Source: CAYLJJ01 sp964384025 | GTDB taxonomy: Bacteria; Myxococcota_A; Bradymonadia; UBA7976; UBA1532 | Direction of reading: 5' to 3' | DNA length: 64,000 bases | Assembly (NCBI GenBank): GCA_964384025.1 | Contig: CAYLJJ010000022.1 | Span: 6,140 to 70,139, forward strand | Part shown: piece after piece, positions 44,499 to 52,859 of the stretch | Layout: the number at the start of each line of letters is the position of its first letter | Numbering within the stretch: the stretch's first letter is position 1 | Program-made: the position numbers and the translations under genes | The notes under the pieces: generated by a model | Databases searched by the model: none | What the model was told of the DNA's origin: nothing | Seen by the model: the letters and a program-made list of their open reading frames with translations, nothing else

Positions 44499-47400
44499 AT
44501 GAAGCCCCTCCCTCGGATCGCAGGTCGTTATCGCCTTAAGAGGTTGCTCTCCAAAAGAGAGTTCAGCCAGCTCTGGAGTGTTCAAGATGAACGCTCCTCT
44601 CTCTTTCTTCGCCTGAGGTTGCTCTCTATCCAAACTCGGGAGTGGCAAGTTGAGCAGTTCCTACGCAGCGCGTTAAGCAGCGCCCGCCTCAAGAATGCAC
44701 AAGTCCTACAGGTTTTGGACTGCGGACGGGACCCACAGGGCGCCTATATCGTCACTGAGTCTCTCCCTGGCCTGCCTCTCTCAGCTTGGCTCAAGGGGCA
44801 TCCCCCCTGGAGGTTTCTCTATCCTGTATTGATCCATCTTTGTGATGCCCTCGCTGAGATCCATGCCCAGGATCTCATCAACCTGGGCTTCTGCCCTGAG
44901 AATATCCTGGTCAACAGCGAGACCCTCAAGGTCAACCTGGATGGAATCGGCTGTATCCGGATCGACGATGGCTGGTCGAAGCGCCCCAAAGAGGCGCACC
45001 TGACGCTCAAATCTCTTGAGAGCATGCGCTACTTAGCCCCAGAGATGGGAGAGGCCGCGCCCTGGATGTTGGGCCCTTGGAGCGACCTCTACAGCTTGGG
45101 CTTGATCATCTGGGAGCTGCTTACAGGCAACCTTCCCTTTCCTGAACTTAAGGGGATCGCGCTGCTCTGTCGGCGTTCTAGGAGCCGCCCTCAGCCTCTT
45201 CCTCTAGGTGTTGGAGGGCGCTTTCATAGACCCCTCTCTGAGCTGCTGATGCGGCTCCTAGAGCCTCAGCCTCAAGACCGACCCCAGACCGCAGCTCAGA
45301 TCCGCGCCAGCTTAGAGACCCTCGAGGTCTCTCCCCTCTTTGTCCCTCCTTTTCAGCTCCCCCCTCAGGCGGCTCTCACCAACAGAGCCAAGCTTGTAGA
45401 GGCAGGCCTCCCTCTCCTAAGTCTAGATCCAGGCCCTGTGGTGGACAGGGAGCCTCTCTTTGCCCGGCTGTGGAAAGAGGTACAGGCGGTGGTCTCAGGT
45501 GGGGGGAGCCGCATCCTCTTCCTTGAAGGCGCTATGGGGGTGGGAAAATCCCGACTCGTGGAGGAGCTGGCGCTCCATGTCTGCCGTATGGATCTAATGA
45601 GGGTCTGGAAGGTGCACTTTGATCCTGAGAGTCCTCCTGGCAGTGGACTCTCGGGAGCCCTGGAGGAGCTGCTGAGGGCTCGAAGCACGGATCAGGCGGG
45701 CCTCAATGAGCGGGTCAAGCAGCTCTCTCTCTTGGCGGGGATCGATCCTGAGGGCTTAGAGCAGCTCCTGCCTGCTCTCTTACGTCCTGACCCCAGCCCT
45801 TTCGCGCGCCCAAGCGCTGAGCCTGATCCTGGTTTCAGGGTGGGGGAAGAGGGGGGAGAGCATATGATCGCGGGGGTCTTCCACGAGCTGGTCCATCGCA
45901 TCAGCGCTCAAGGCGCGCTGCTGCTCTGGCTTGATGACCTCCAGTTTGCTGAGATAGTGGTCTTAGAGCGCTTAGAGGCGATCCTCTTAGATCTTCAGTC
46001 TCCCCTCCTGATCTTGGCAACAGTGAGCGCAGAGAGTCAGGCGCGATATCCCCTCCATCAGCGTTTTCCTCCTGAAGAGGGCGTGCTTTGGCTTCAGTTG
46101 GGGAGGATCTCTCGCGGGGCTGCTGAGGATTACTGCCGCTTTCGTCTTAACCTAAAGGCAAGCCAGGAGCAGCAACTCCTGGAGGCGGCTGAGGGCCTAC
46201 CGGTTAAGCTTCGGGGGCTCTGTAACACGATCCTACGGGTCGGTATGCTCAGCGCTGAGGAGGGGCGCAGTTGGAGACCCGACTTCCTGCTTCCCGAGAG
46301 CGAGGAAGAGCGCTTTATGGGGCAGCTCAAAGCCCTCCCTCATGAAGGCTCCAATGCCCTGGTCCCCGATATTGTTATGGGCTTAGCCCTCAGCCAACTT
46401 CCTCTGAGTCCCCGATTGATAGAAGCCCTGGCGACGGTAGCACCTCAGCACCCTTTCTATCCCGCTCTTAACGCCGCCGAGATACTGGGGCTCTTGGAGC
46501 GAAAGCCGATGGGGGTTTGGCGCTTCCCCCAACAGCGCCTCAAGCATTGGCTTAAGCAACAGGGGGAGAGCCGTGCTCCCAACTGGCATCGGCGCTGGAT
46601 CAAGGCCCTTAGATATCTAGAAGGGACTGGACGGGGGCGTCTGGGTTTGGAGCGCGCTTGGCACGCTCAAGCTCTTGATCAAGATGAACTGGCGGTGGAG
46701 GCCTTCCATGAGACCATCGCCAGGGCTTTGGGTCCAGGACAAGCCGCTTATCGCCGAGCCCTGTTGGCTGCTGAGCGGCTGATCCTTTTAGGAGAGAGTA
46801 AGCGCAGCCCTCTCCAAGCCGCGCGGGGTGCTCGACTGCGGGGAGAACTGCTCCGTCAACGAGGAGAGTCGAAAGAGGCTCTGGCCGCTATTGAAACTGC
46901 ACGAGAGCGCTTAAATGGGCTTCAAGCCCCCGTTGAGCTGAGCTGGTGTGCTCTGAGCGCTGGTTGGTTGGCTCTGGACGAGGGAGCGTCAGAGCGCGCT
47001 GAACAGGAGTTTCATCAGGTAGCCAGCTTGGCTCAAAGCGCAGGATATGAGGAGGGGCTGCTCTGGTCAAAGCTGGGTCTTGGAGAGTTGGCCAGCCGAC
47101 GACAGCAACATCGCCTCGCTCGCACCCTGGCCCGAGAAGCCCTGCAAGGCTTTGACGCTCTAGGGGCTACCCGAGGTAGCTTGGCTGCGAGGATGCTCCG
47201 CGCTCGCGCAGCTGAGCGTGCGCGGGATTTTGGCACCGCAGAACGCCGTTATCGATCTCTTCAGGGCTTGGCTGATCAGCGAGGCTGGATCTTAGAGGCT
47301 ACGCTCCTGCGCCTTAAGCGAATTCGTGTCGCCCTGGAGATGAACCGAGCCCATGACGCTCAACAGCTCTTAGAGGAGGCTGAGCTGCGGATCTCGATAA

Positions 47401-47633
47401 CCCGCACTCAGCGCCTCTCTGACTATCTATCGGCGGTGCGCCCTGGGCTTCTCGCGGCGGTGGGAGATGGCTTTCAGGCGCGTAAGGCGCTGGTACGGGC
47501 GCGCCTACCCAACCCTCCCCTTCGCAACAGCGCAGCGCAGCTTTTGAGGCTCTCTCTTCGACAAGCTACGGTTCAACTGGATGAGAACCTTCAGGCAATG
47601 CTTCAAGGCTGGCTGGTTCGGGTGGAGAGCTGA
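44499..47633 (+). CDS. Kinase-like/AAA ATPase/TPR protein with degenerate kinase domain
   Basis: 1044 residues in three parts. Residues ~1-270 follow the Hanks kinase fold (YRLKRLLSKREFSQLWSV, SDLYSLGLIIWELLTGNLPF), but the catalytic loop reads NLGFCPENIL (Asp to Gly) and DFG reads DGIG, so phosphotransfer is doubtful. Residues ~310-650 are an AAA-type ATPase with Walker A EGAMGVGKSR and Walker B LLLWLDDLQ. The remainder is TPR repeats (RARGARLRGELLRQRGESKEALAAI, split by loops). This architecture is common in Myxococcota and plants-type signalling arrays; here the ATPase probably drives the switch. The last 68 bp overlap the convergent histidine kinase gene. Confidence 0.82.
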   Translation: MKPLPRIAGRYRLKRLLSKREFSQLWSVQDERSSLFLRLRLLSIQTREWQVEQFLRSALSSARLKNAQVLQVLDCGRDPQGAYIVTESLPGLPLSAWLKGHPPWRFLYPVLIHLCDALAEIHAQDLINLGFCPENILVNSETLKVNLDGIGCIRIDDGWSKRPKEAHLTLKSLESMRYLAPEMGEAAPWMLGPWSDLYSLGLIIWELLTGNLPFPELKGIALLCRRSRSRPQPLPLGVGGRFHRPLSELLMRLLEPQPQDRPQTAAQIRASLETLEVSPLFVPPFQLPPQAALTNRAKLVEAGLPLLSLDPGPVVDREPLFARLWKEVQAVVSGGGSRILFLEGAMGVGKSRLVEELALHVCRMDLMRVWKVHFDPESPPGSGLSGALEELLRARSTDQAGLNERVKQLSLLAGIDPEGLEQLLPALLRPDPSPFARPSAEPDPGFRVGEEGGEHMIAGVFHELVHRISAQGALLLWLDDLQFAEIVVLERLEAILLDLQSPLLILATVSAESQARYPLHQRFPPEEGVLWLQLGRISRGAAEDYCRFRLNLKASQEQQLLEAAEGLPVKLRGLCNTILRVGMLSAEEGRSWRPDFLLPESEEERFMGQLKALPHEGSNALVPDIVMGLALSQLPLSPRLIEALATVAPQHPFYPALNAAEILGLLERKPMGVWRFPQQRLKHWLKQQGESRAPNWHRRWIKALRYLEGTGRGRLGLERAWHAQALDQDELAVEAFHETIARALGPGQAAYRRALLAAERLILLGESKRSPLQAARGARLRGELLRQRGESKEALAAIETARERLNGLQAPVELSWCALSAGWLALDEGASERAEQEFHQVASLAQSAGYEEGLLWSKLGLGELASRRQQHRLARTLAREALQGFDALGATRGSLAARMLRARAAERARDFGTAERRYRSLQGLADQRGWILEATLLRLKRIRVALEMNRAHDAQQLLEEAELRISITRTQRLSDYLSAVRPGLLAAVGDGFQARKALVRARLPNPPLRNSAAQLLRLSLRQATVQLDENLQAMLQGWLVRVES

Positions 47634-49047
47634 GGCTCAGATAGAAACAAGCTCCCGGCTCTCCAGAGTTCTCTAGGCGCAGCTCGCCTCCATGGGCCTC
47701 AGCGATACGCGCACAGAGCGCTAAGCCCAGGCCGGTGCCCTGCTCCTTGGTGGTAAAAAAAGCCTCGAAGATCTGTTGAGCTTCCTCTTTGGGGACTCCA
47801 GGACCATTGTCTTGAAAGCGAAGCCCCCCCGATTCTACCTGCACTCTTAGATGGCTGGCGCCTGCCTGCTCTGCGTTGCGTGCGAGGTTGAGGAGCAGAC
47901 GGCGAAGTTGAAGGCGGTCTCCCAAGATCTTGGCCCCTCTCCCCTCAATCTCCAAGCCCTCCACCAGCGGAGCAACCTCAGAGATAAGCTCCGCCAACTC
48001 CAGGGGGAGCCGCTGGATGGGACCACGGCGGGCATACTCCAAAAACTCCTCAACGATGCGCTTGAGGTTCCCCAACTCATGCTCCACGCGAGCGAGGAGG
48101 GAGAGTTCATCAGGGTGCTGTTCAAGATCCTCTTTAAGCAGGCCCAAAAAGAGTTCCATTCCTCCCAGGGGGTTACGCACCTCATGAGCGATGCCTCCCA
48201 GCATCATCTGTAACTCCCGATCTCTTTGCAGCAGGGCACACCTCATCTGCTCCATGCTGTGAGCCAGGGCCATCAGCTCTGCTCCACCGCTGCCCTCAGG
48301 GATGGGCTCCTCTAAGATCCCTGCGCCGATCTCCTGACTGGCTTGGACAAGGCAGGCGAGAGGCGCGGTGAGGGTCCGCGCGGAGATCAACACCAAACCG
48401 CTCATCGCTAACAGGGCCAGCAGGCCCAGGATCACCAGATAGCGCCCCAGAGCATCTAGGGCCTCATAGCTCTGGGCGCTGCCCTCCACGCCCAAGGCGG
48501 CGACCACCCTGCCTTCATGCTGCACAGGAGCGAAGCCCCGCTTGTAGCGTAGACCATCCAGCCCCTGGTAGAGAACCGAAGTGGTCGCCTTTCCCTCAGC
48601 AACTCGTTCCAGCTCAAAGCGATCCTGGGCTAGATCTCGATCCAGGCTTCCAGAGCTTGTCTCTCCAGAGCTGTCCACCAAGATCTGCCCGGAGAGATTG
48701 CAGAGGAAGATCCGCCGAGCGCTGACTGCTTCAGCGACGCGACGCAGCCTTGACTCTAGGTTTGCGCGGGTGCGTTGCTTCTCTGGAGAGAAGCGAGCCA
48801 CCAAGCCTGAGGGGATCTGGGCAGAGCTGGCCGAGGCGATCTCCATCAAGCGCTGCCCAACCTCCTCCTCCAGAGCTGCTCGAGCGGCGAAGTAGCTCAG
48901 AGCGATAAGGGCGGAGAGGAAGAAGAGGCTGGAACCCAGAAAGCTCAGCGACATCCGGGCGCGTAGAGAAACGGGCAGAAGCTTCTGCGCCTGAACTCTG
49001 AGAGAAGGCCGCCAACCTCTATGAAATACCTTAATTCTTGCTCGCAC
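47566..49047 (-). CDS. Membrane sensor histidine kinase
   Basis: 493 residues starting GTG. A first membrane helix (LSFLGSSLFFLSALIALSYF), a ~150-residue periplasmic sensor (sCache/dCache-like), a second helix (YLVILGLLALLAMSGLVLIS), HAMP, HisKA with the phospho-accepting His in GGIAHEVRNPLGG, and a HATPase domain with NLARNAEQA (N box), DNGPGVP and GTGLGLALC. No response regulator is adjacent. The nearest receiver-like gene (56032) lacks its Asp, so the partner is elsewhere. Its 3' end overlaps the kinase-like gene by 68 bp in antisense. Confidence 0.9.
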   Translation of the reverse strand: MRARIKVFHRGWRPSLRVQAQKLLPVSLRARMSLSFLGSSLFFLSALIALSYFAARAALEEEVGQRLMEIASASSAQIPSGLVARFSPEKQRTRANLESRLRRVAEAVSARRIFLCNLSGQILVDSSGETSSGSLDRDLAQDRFELERVAEGKATTSVLYQGLDGLRYKRGFAPVQHEGRVVAALGVEGSAQSYEALDALGRYLVILGLLALLAMSGLVLISARTLTAPLACLVQASQEIGAGILEEPIPEGSGGAELMALAHSMEQMRCALLQRDRELQMMLGGIAHEVRNPLGGMELFLGLLKEDLEQHPDELSLLARVEHELGNLKRIVEEFLEYARRGPIQRLPLELAELISEVAPLVEGLEIEGRGAKILGDRLQLRRLLLNLARNAEQAGASHLRVQVESGGLRFQDNGPGVPKEEAQQIFEAFFTTKEQGTGLGLALCARIAEAHGGELRLENSGEPGACFYLSLSSPPEPASLEALPEGSHPVEP

Positions 49048-49093
49048 GACTGGAGAGAGTACGCTAAGCTCTCCGCGTTCGGGAGGATTTTTG

Positions 49094-49324
49094 ATGCGCC
49101 GATATCTGATCTCTGTCGCTATGGTGCTGGCCCTGTTCTCGCTCTCCTGCGGGGAAGAGGATGACTATGATGGTCGTTGCGCTGCTGACAAGAAATGCTT
49201 CTCTGGTCAGGTCTGTGACCGAACCTACTGTCTGAGCAGAGTTGGGGTGTTCTGCGTCCGCAATTCAGAGTGTCTGAGCGGAAAGTGCAAACTTGACAAC
49301 TACTCACCTCGCTGTGCTGAGTAG
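49094..49324 (+). CDS. Small Cys-rich lipoprotein
   Basis: 76 residues. ATG 49094 follows GGGAGGA with a 7-base spacer. The signal ends LSLSC. The mature part has eight further Cys in short loops (KCFSGQVC, ECLSGKC), resembling disulfide-knotted modules such as the N-terminal cysteine domain of Dickkopf-like and EB-type repeats. It is divergent from the histidine kinase (46 bp), which may regulate it. No family named. Confidence 0.65.
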   Translation: MRRYLISVAMVLALFSLSCGEEDDYDGRCAADKKCFSGQVCDRTYCLSRVGVFCVRNSECLSGKCKLDNYSPRCAE

Positions 49325-49421
49325 TTTGCTCTTTCGAGAGCAGGTCACCTTCACCCAAGTTGATCTTCATTCGCCCCCACCTCAAGATCTGGGATAAGGC
49401 TACAAAGCTCACGAGGCCAGA

Positions 49422-52346
49422 ATGAGCAGTCTGTCTCTTCTCCAACAGCACCACCTTCTGGGCAAGCTGTTCCCTCTCTCTCTCTGGCTCTCTGCCTGCA
49501 CCCTGGTTTTAGAAGATCCTGCTCCCTTTCAAAGCCTTGACGATTTTGGGTTAGAAGATCGCGCAGATCTTCTAACCCAGGATCTAAGAAGATCCATCGA
49601 TCTCTCAGCCCAAGATCTCCCGAGCATTCCTGAAGATCTCACAGCTCTCCAAGATCAGGAGCCAGACGCCTGCCTCCCTCAAGAGGAGATCTGCGATGGA
49701 GAGGACAATGACTGCGACGGTCGCATCGATGAGGCAGATCCCCAACAGTGCCAACCCTGCGGGCGTGGCTTGGAGCGGGGGATCTGCGCGGTGGGTGCCT
49801 TTGTCTGTTTGGGAGGAGAGCTGCGCTGTGAGGCTTGGTTGCCTGAGCCTGGGAGCGAGGTAGAGTGTGATCTTCTGGATAATGACTGCGATGGCCTCAT
49901 CGATGAAGCGGAGGAGCAGGTTCGCTCTAAGAGCGCTGCCGAAGAGCAGGTGATCGAGCTGTGTGGTACACGACCAGGGCTTGAGCTTCAGATTGGAGAG
50001 GGGTGTAGCCTTGAGCCCCGTGTGGTGGGCTGTGGGCTCCACCCTTGCCGAGAGCCGAGCTGTGTTGAAGCGCTCCAAGCTCAGTTCTGGGAGGCAGAGC
50101 AGAGCTGTGAGGCTCACTGTATAGAGGGCTCTGAGTTGGAGCGACGCGCCTGCGCGGGGCGCTGCAAGACAGGAGCGAGATCCGATTATCTAAGCGCTCT
50201 GGCGACCTGTTTTAGCGGCTTAGCTCAACACTGGTCCTGTCTTAATGGTCCAGAGGGACCTCAATGTGAGGCTTTGACCTGTCCTCCTGAGACACGCAGC
50301 GAGGGTTGGCGCTGCGTACCCAATGTGGAGATCTGCAACAACGGTTTGGATGACGATGGAGATGGTCTCATCGACGGCAGTCTGCGAGATGATCCCTGTA
50401 TGCTCAGCTTTGATCAGCGAGGCCAAGAGCTTCAGATTGGGCTCTGTGCCCAGGATGAGACCCCAGGCTGTGAAGACAATCAACGGATGATGGGCGGCTT
50501 CCCACTTCGATGGAACGAGCGCAGCCCAACACCCAAGCTGGTTGAGTTGAGCTATGCCTATGCCCTGGATCGAGAGGAGGTCTCGATTCGGGCCTATAAA
50601 GCCTGCGTCGATGCGGGCTGCTGTCTCTCCCCAGAGAGCCGTAACTACGGCCTCGCGGCGATGGCCTTGGAACGGGGAATGGAGCCTTCTGTTCCTGAAC
50701 GCTGTGCGCCTTCCCTGGATCCTCTCTCTGCAGATCCCATCCAGCTCGCAGATCTGCCTGTCAGTGGAGTCAACTGGTGCGAAGCCCGCGACTACTGCAA
50801 CTGGTTGGGCAAGCGTCTCCCCACGGAGTACGAGTGGGAGCGCGCCGCCAACGGTCTGGGAGAGCGCCGAGTCTACCCTTGGGGAGATGAGGAGCCCGCT
50901 CCCTGTATGGAGGAGCAGTGTTGTCGCGCGGAGGCCTACTCCGGTCCTCAACCTGGGCTCTGCGCAGGGGGCCTGCCGATCTGTCCAGAGGATCCTCCTC
51001 CCTTAGATCCAGGCTCAGGGGTTCGCCTCGCCTGTATGAGCAGCTACAACTACGCAGATGAACGCTGCGCTGCTTTCCATGGCCCAGTTCCAGTCTTCGC
51101 CAACGCCGACGGAGACAGCCCTGAAGGGCTCAGGAATATGGCGGGGAATATGGCTGAGTGGGTCTTTGACTGGTACAGCTCAGATGGCTATGAGCAGCTC
51201 TCCTCTCTTGATCCTGTGGGGGCGGGCTGTGATCTGGAAGAGCTTCCCTACAGGCGGGTGACCCGAGGGCAGGCATATACAAGTACAGCGGTAGGTCTAA
51301 GAACGCTGACACGCAATCCCCTCTTTGACACCGCGCGGGCCTCAGTGGTTGGTTTCCGCTGTGCGCGCAGTTTAACGGAGGGTGGGCAGCTCTGCGATCC
51401 AAGGATGCCCGAGGTGATCGCTGCCTGCCACCCAGGCGCGGATATCCGACAAGAGTCCCCTGGACAGGTCCCTCCACTCCCCTGCCCAGGGCCTGATTTC
51501 AGCGCCGCCAGCTCTCAAGAGCTGCTGGGCTGCCCTGGAACACGGGAGGGCTCAGGGCGCTGTCAACGACGATCTGACCAACCCTGCCTCCCCACTGGAG
51601 AGAGTTTGGGCTGCCACAGCTTCCTCCTCAGCCGCTTTAAGCTCCCTGAGAATCTCTTCAGCTCCGTGGAATATATCGGGATCTTTAACTCTGTTCTCAA
51701 CTTGGGTCCCCAGGGAGGTTCAACCCTCCTGGCTATTGAGCTGCCTGAAGGTTTCGGTTTGGAGGTCGCTCGACCCTGGCCCGCGACGTTTGGCAGCGCA
51801 CAGATCAACGCAGAGGGGCACCTTGCTTGGAGCAGCATAATGGAGGAGGGGATCTGTCGCCCCGCCGAGTTGATGAGCTTCCAGTTGGAGACCTACCGAA
51901 ACCAGAGAGAGCTACAGCCGGTCTGTGGAGCCCTGGGCGAGGGGCGGCTCTGGTTCCGTTCAGCCCCTGTGAGTATGGCCTTCAGCGGCTTAGCTTTAAC
52001 CGCCAGCTATGATCCTGTCAGCGCCAAGCTCAGTGGGATGATGGTTCTTATCGCCAATATCAGAGATATCCAACAGTCCACCTTTGGGAACTCTGTAGGG
52101 GATGAATTGGGTGGAACGATGGAAGCTCTCTTCAATCACTCAGATATCCCTGTCACCGATCTCTGTGGTGTTCGTCCCCTTTCGCTCTTGGAGCCTTCCT
52201 GTAACGCCAACCCTCTCTTCCCGCCTGGCTGTGGCCTAGAAGCCTGTGAAGATCCTGAACTTTGCCAAGGCTATCTTCTACCACTAGAGTATGAAGCGAT
52301 TCGTGCAGATCGAGCGGGAGTCCTGGGGCTCAGTGCCTGCCAATAG
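49422..52346 (+). CDS. Lipoprotein with MopE repeats and FGE-sulfatase (SUMF1-like) domain
   Basis: 974 residues. GAGG precedes the ATG. A lipoprotein signal ends WLSAC. Residues ~85-165 carry two MopE-type motifs (CDGEDNDCDG, CDLLDNDCDG), and a third related one is near 300 (CNNGLDDDGDG). Residues ~350-660 are a formylglycine-generating-enzyme-like domain (DREEVSIRAYKACVDAG, VNWCEARDYCNWLGKRLP, EYEWERAANG, YPWGDEEP, MAGNMAEWVFDWY, VVGFRCAR). The C-terminal ~300 residues have no known family. FGE-like domains outside true sulfatase activation often serve as C-type-lectin-like binding folds. A strong RNA hairpin lies early in the gene (49547-49579). Confidence 0.8.
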   Translation: MSSLSLLQQHHLLGKLFPLSLWLSACTLVLEDPAPFQSLDDFGLEDRADLLTQDLRRSIDLSAQDLPSIPEDLTALQDQEPDACLPQEEICDGEDNDCDGRIDEADPQQCQPCGRGLERGICAVGAFVCLGGELRCEAWLPEPGSEVECDLLDNDCDGLIDEAEEQVRSKSAAEEQVIELCGTRPGLELQIGEGCSLEPRVVGCGLHPCREPSCVEALQAQFWEAEQSCEAHCIEGSELERRACAGRCKTGARSDYLSALATCFSGLAQHWSCLNGPEGPQCEALTCPPETRSEGWRCVPNVEICNNGLDDDGDGLIDGSLRDDPCMLSFDQRGQELQIGLCAQDETPGCEDNQRMMGGFPLRWNERSPTPKLVELSYAYALDREEVSIRAYKACVDAGCCLSPESRNYGLAAMALERGMEPSVPERCAPSLDPLSADPIQLADLPVSGVNWCEARDYCNWLGKRLPTEYEWERAANGLGERRVYPWGDEEPAPCMEEQCCRAEAYSGPQPGLCAGGLPICPEDPPPLDPGSGVRLACMSSYNYADERCAAFHGPVPVFANADGDSPEGLRNMAGNMAEWVFDWYSSDGYEQLSSLDPVGAGCDLEELPYRRVTRGQAYTSTAVGLRTLTRNPLFDTARASVVGFRCARSLTEGGQLCDPRMPEVIAACHPGADIRQESPGQVPPLPCPGPDFSAASSQELLGCPGTREGSGRCQRRSDQPCLPTGESLGCHSFLLSRFKLPENLFSSVEYIGIFNSVLNLGPQGGSTLLAIELPEGFGLEVARPWPATFGSAQINAEGHLAWSSIMEEGICRPAELMSFQLETYRNQRELQPVCGALGEGRLWFRSAPVSMAFSGLALTASYDPVSAKLSGMMVLIANIRDIQQSTFGNSVGDELGGTMEALFNHSDIPVTDLCGVRPLSLLEPSCNANPLFPPGCGLEACEDPELCQGYLLPLEYEAIRADRAGVLGLSACQ
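49547..49579 (+). other. 14-bp perfect stem-loop within the 5' coding region
   Basis: TGGGTTAGAAGATC, loop GCGCA, GATCTTCTAACCCA. It lies ~125 nt into the FGE lipoprotein gene, has no T-run, and could affect translation or mRNA stability. Perfect pairing of this length inside a coding region is unlikely by chance. Confidence 0.6.
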
Positions 52347-52418
52347 AGAGAGTCCTCTTTAGGCTTCAGCGACTCCAGATGAGAGCCGAAGGGAAGAGAA
52401 CACTTTTGGGAGCAAGAG

Positions 52419-52790
52419 ATGGAGAACCGCCGCGCCTTTACCCGGATCCCTTTTCAATTTCAGGTCAAGCTCTCTTTTGAAGGGGGGAGCTTAGAGTGTA
52501 AGGCTCAGAACCTCAGCCTCAATGGCCTGAGGCTGGAGGCTCCAAGGGCCCTAGAGTCAGGGACCACATGTACCATTTCCATGAAGCTGGGAGAGGAAGA
52601 GTCACCTCTAGAACTGACCGTCCGTGGACGAGTTGTACGCTGTGATGGTCAGCAGATGGGGCTTCACTTTGTAGAGGTGGAGTTGGACAGCTTCCATCAC
52701 CTGAGGAACCTAATCCTTTACAATGCCGAGGAGCCTGAGTCGGTAGAGGAGGAGTTCAGCAGCTCTCTGGGTTTAAAGCGTGAGTCCTGA
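52419..52790 (+). CDS. PilZ-domain protein
   Basis: 123 residues with the c-di-GMP-binding signature: the N-terminal Arg pair in RRAFTR and the second motif NLSLNG, followed by the six-strand barrel (LELTVRGRVVRC, MGLHFVEVE). A stand-alone PilZ of this size probably acts as a c-di-GMP-responsive adaptor in motility or surface functions. It has no other domain. The caspase-like/FGE gene begins 70 bp downstream on the same strand. Confidence 0.85.
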   Translation: MENRRAFTRIPFQFQVKLSFEGGSLECKAQNLSLNGLRLEAPRALESGTTCTISMKLGEEESPLELTVRGRVVRCDGQQMGLHFVEVELDSFHHLRNLILYNAEEPESVEEEFSSSLGLKRES

Positions 52791-52859
52791 TCGCTGCCTC
52801 CTCCAGTCTAAAGCTCAAGTTAGCCTTAGATCAGGCGATCCTTGCTCCCAAGGAAGAAG

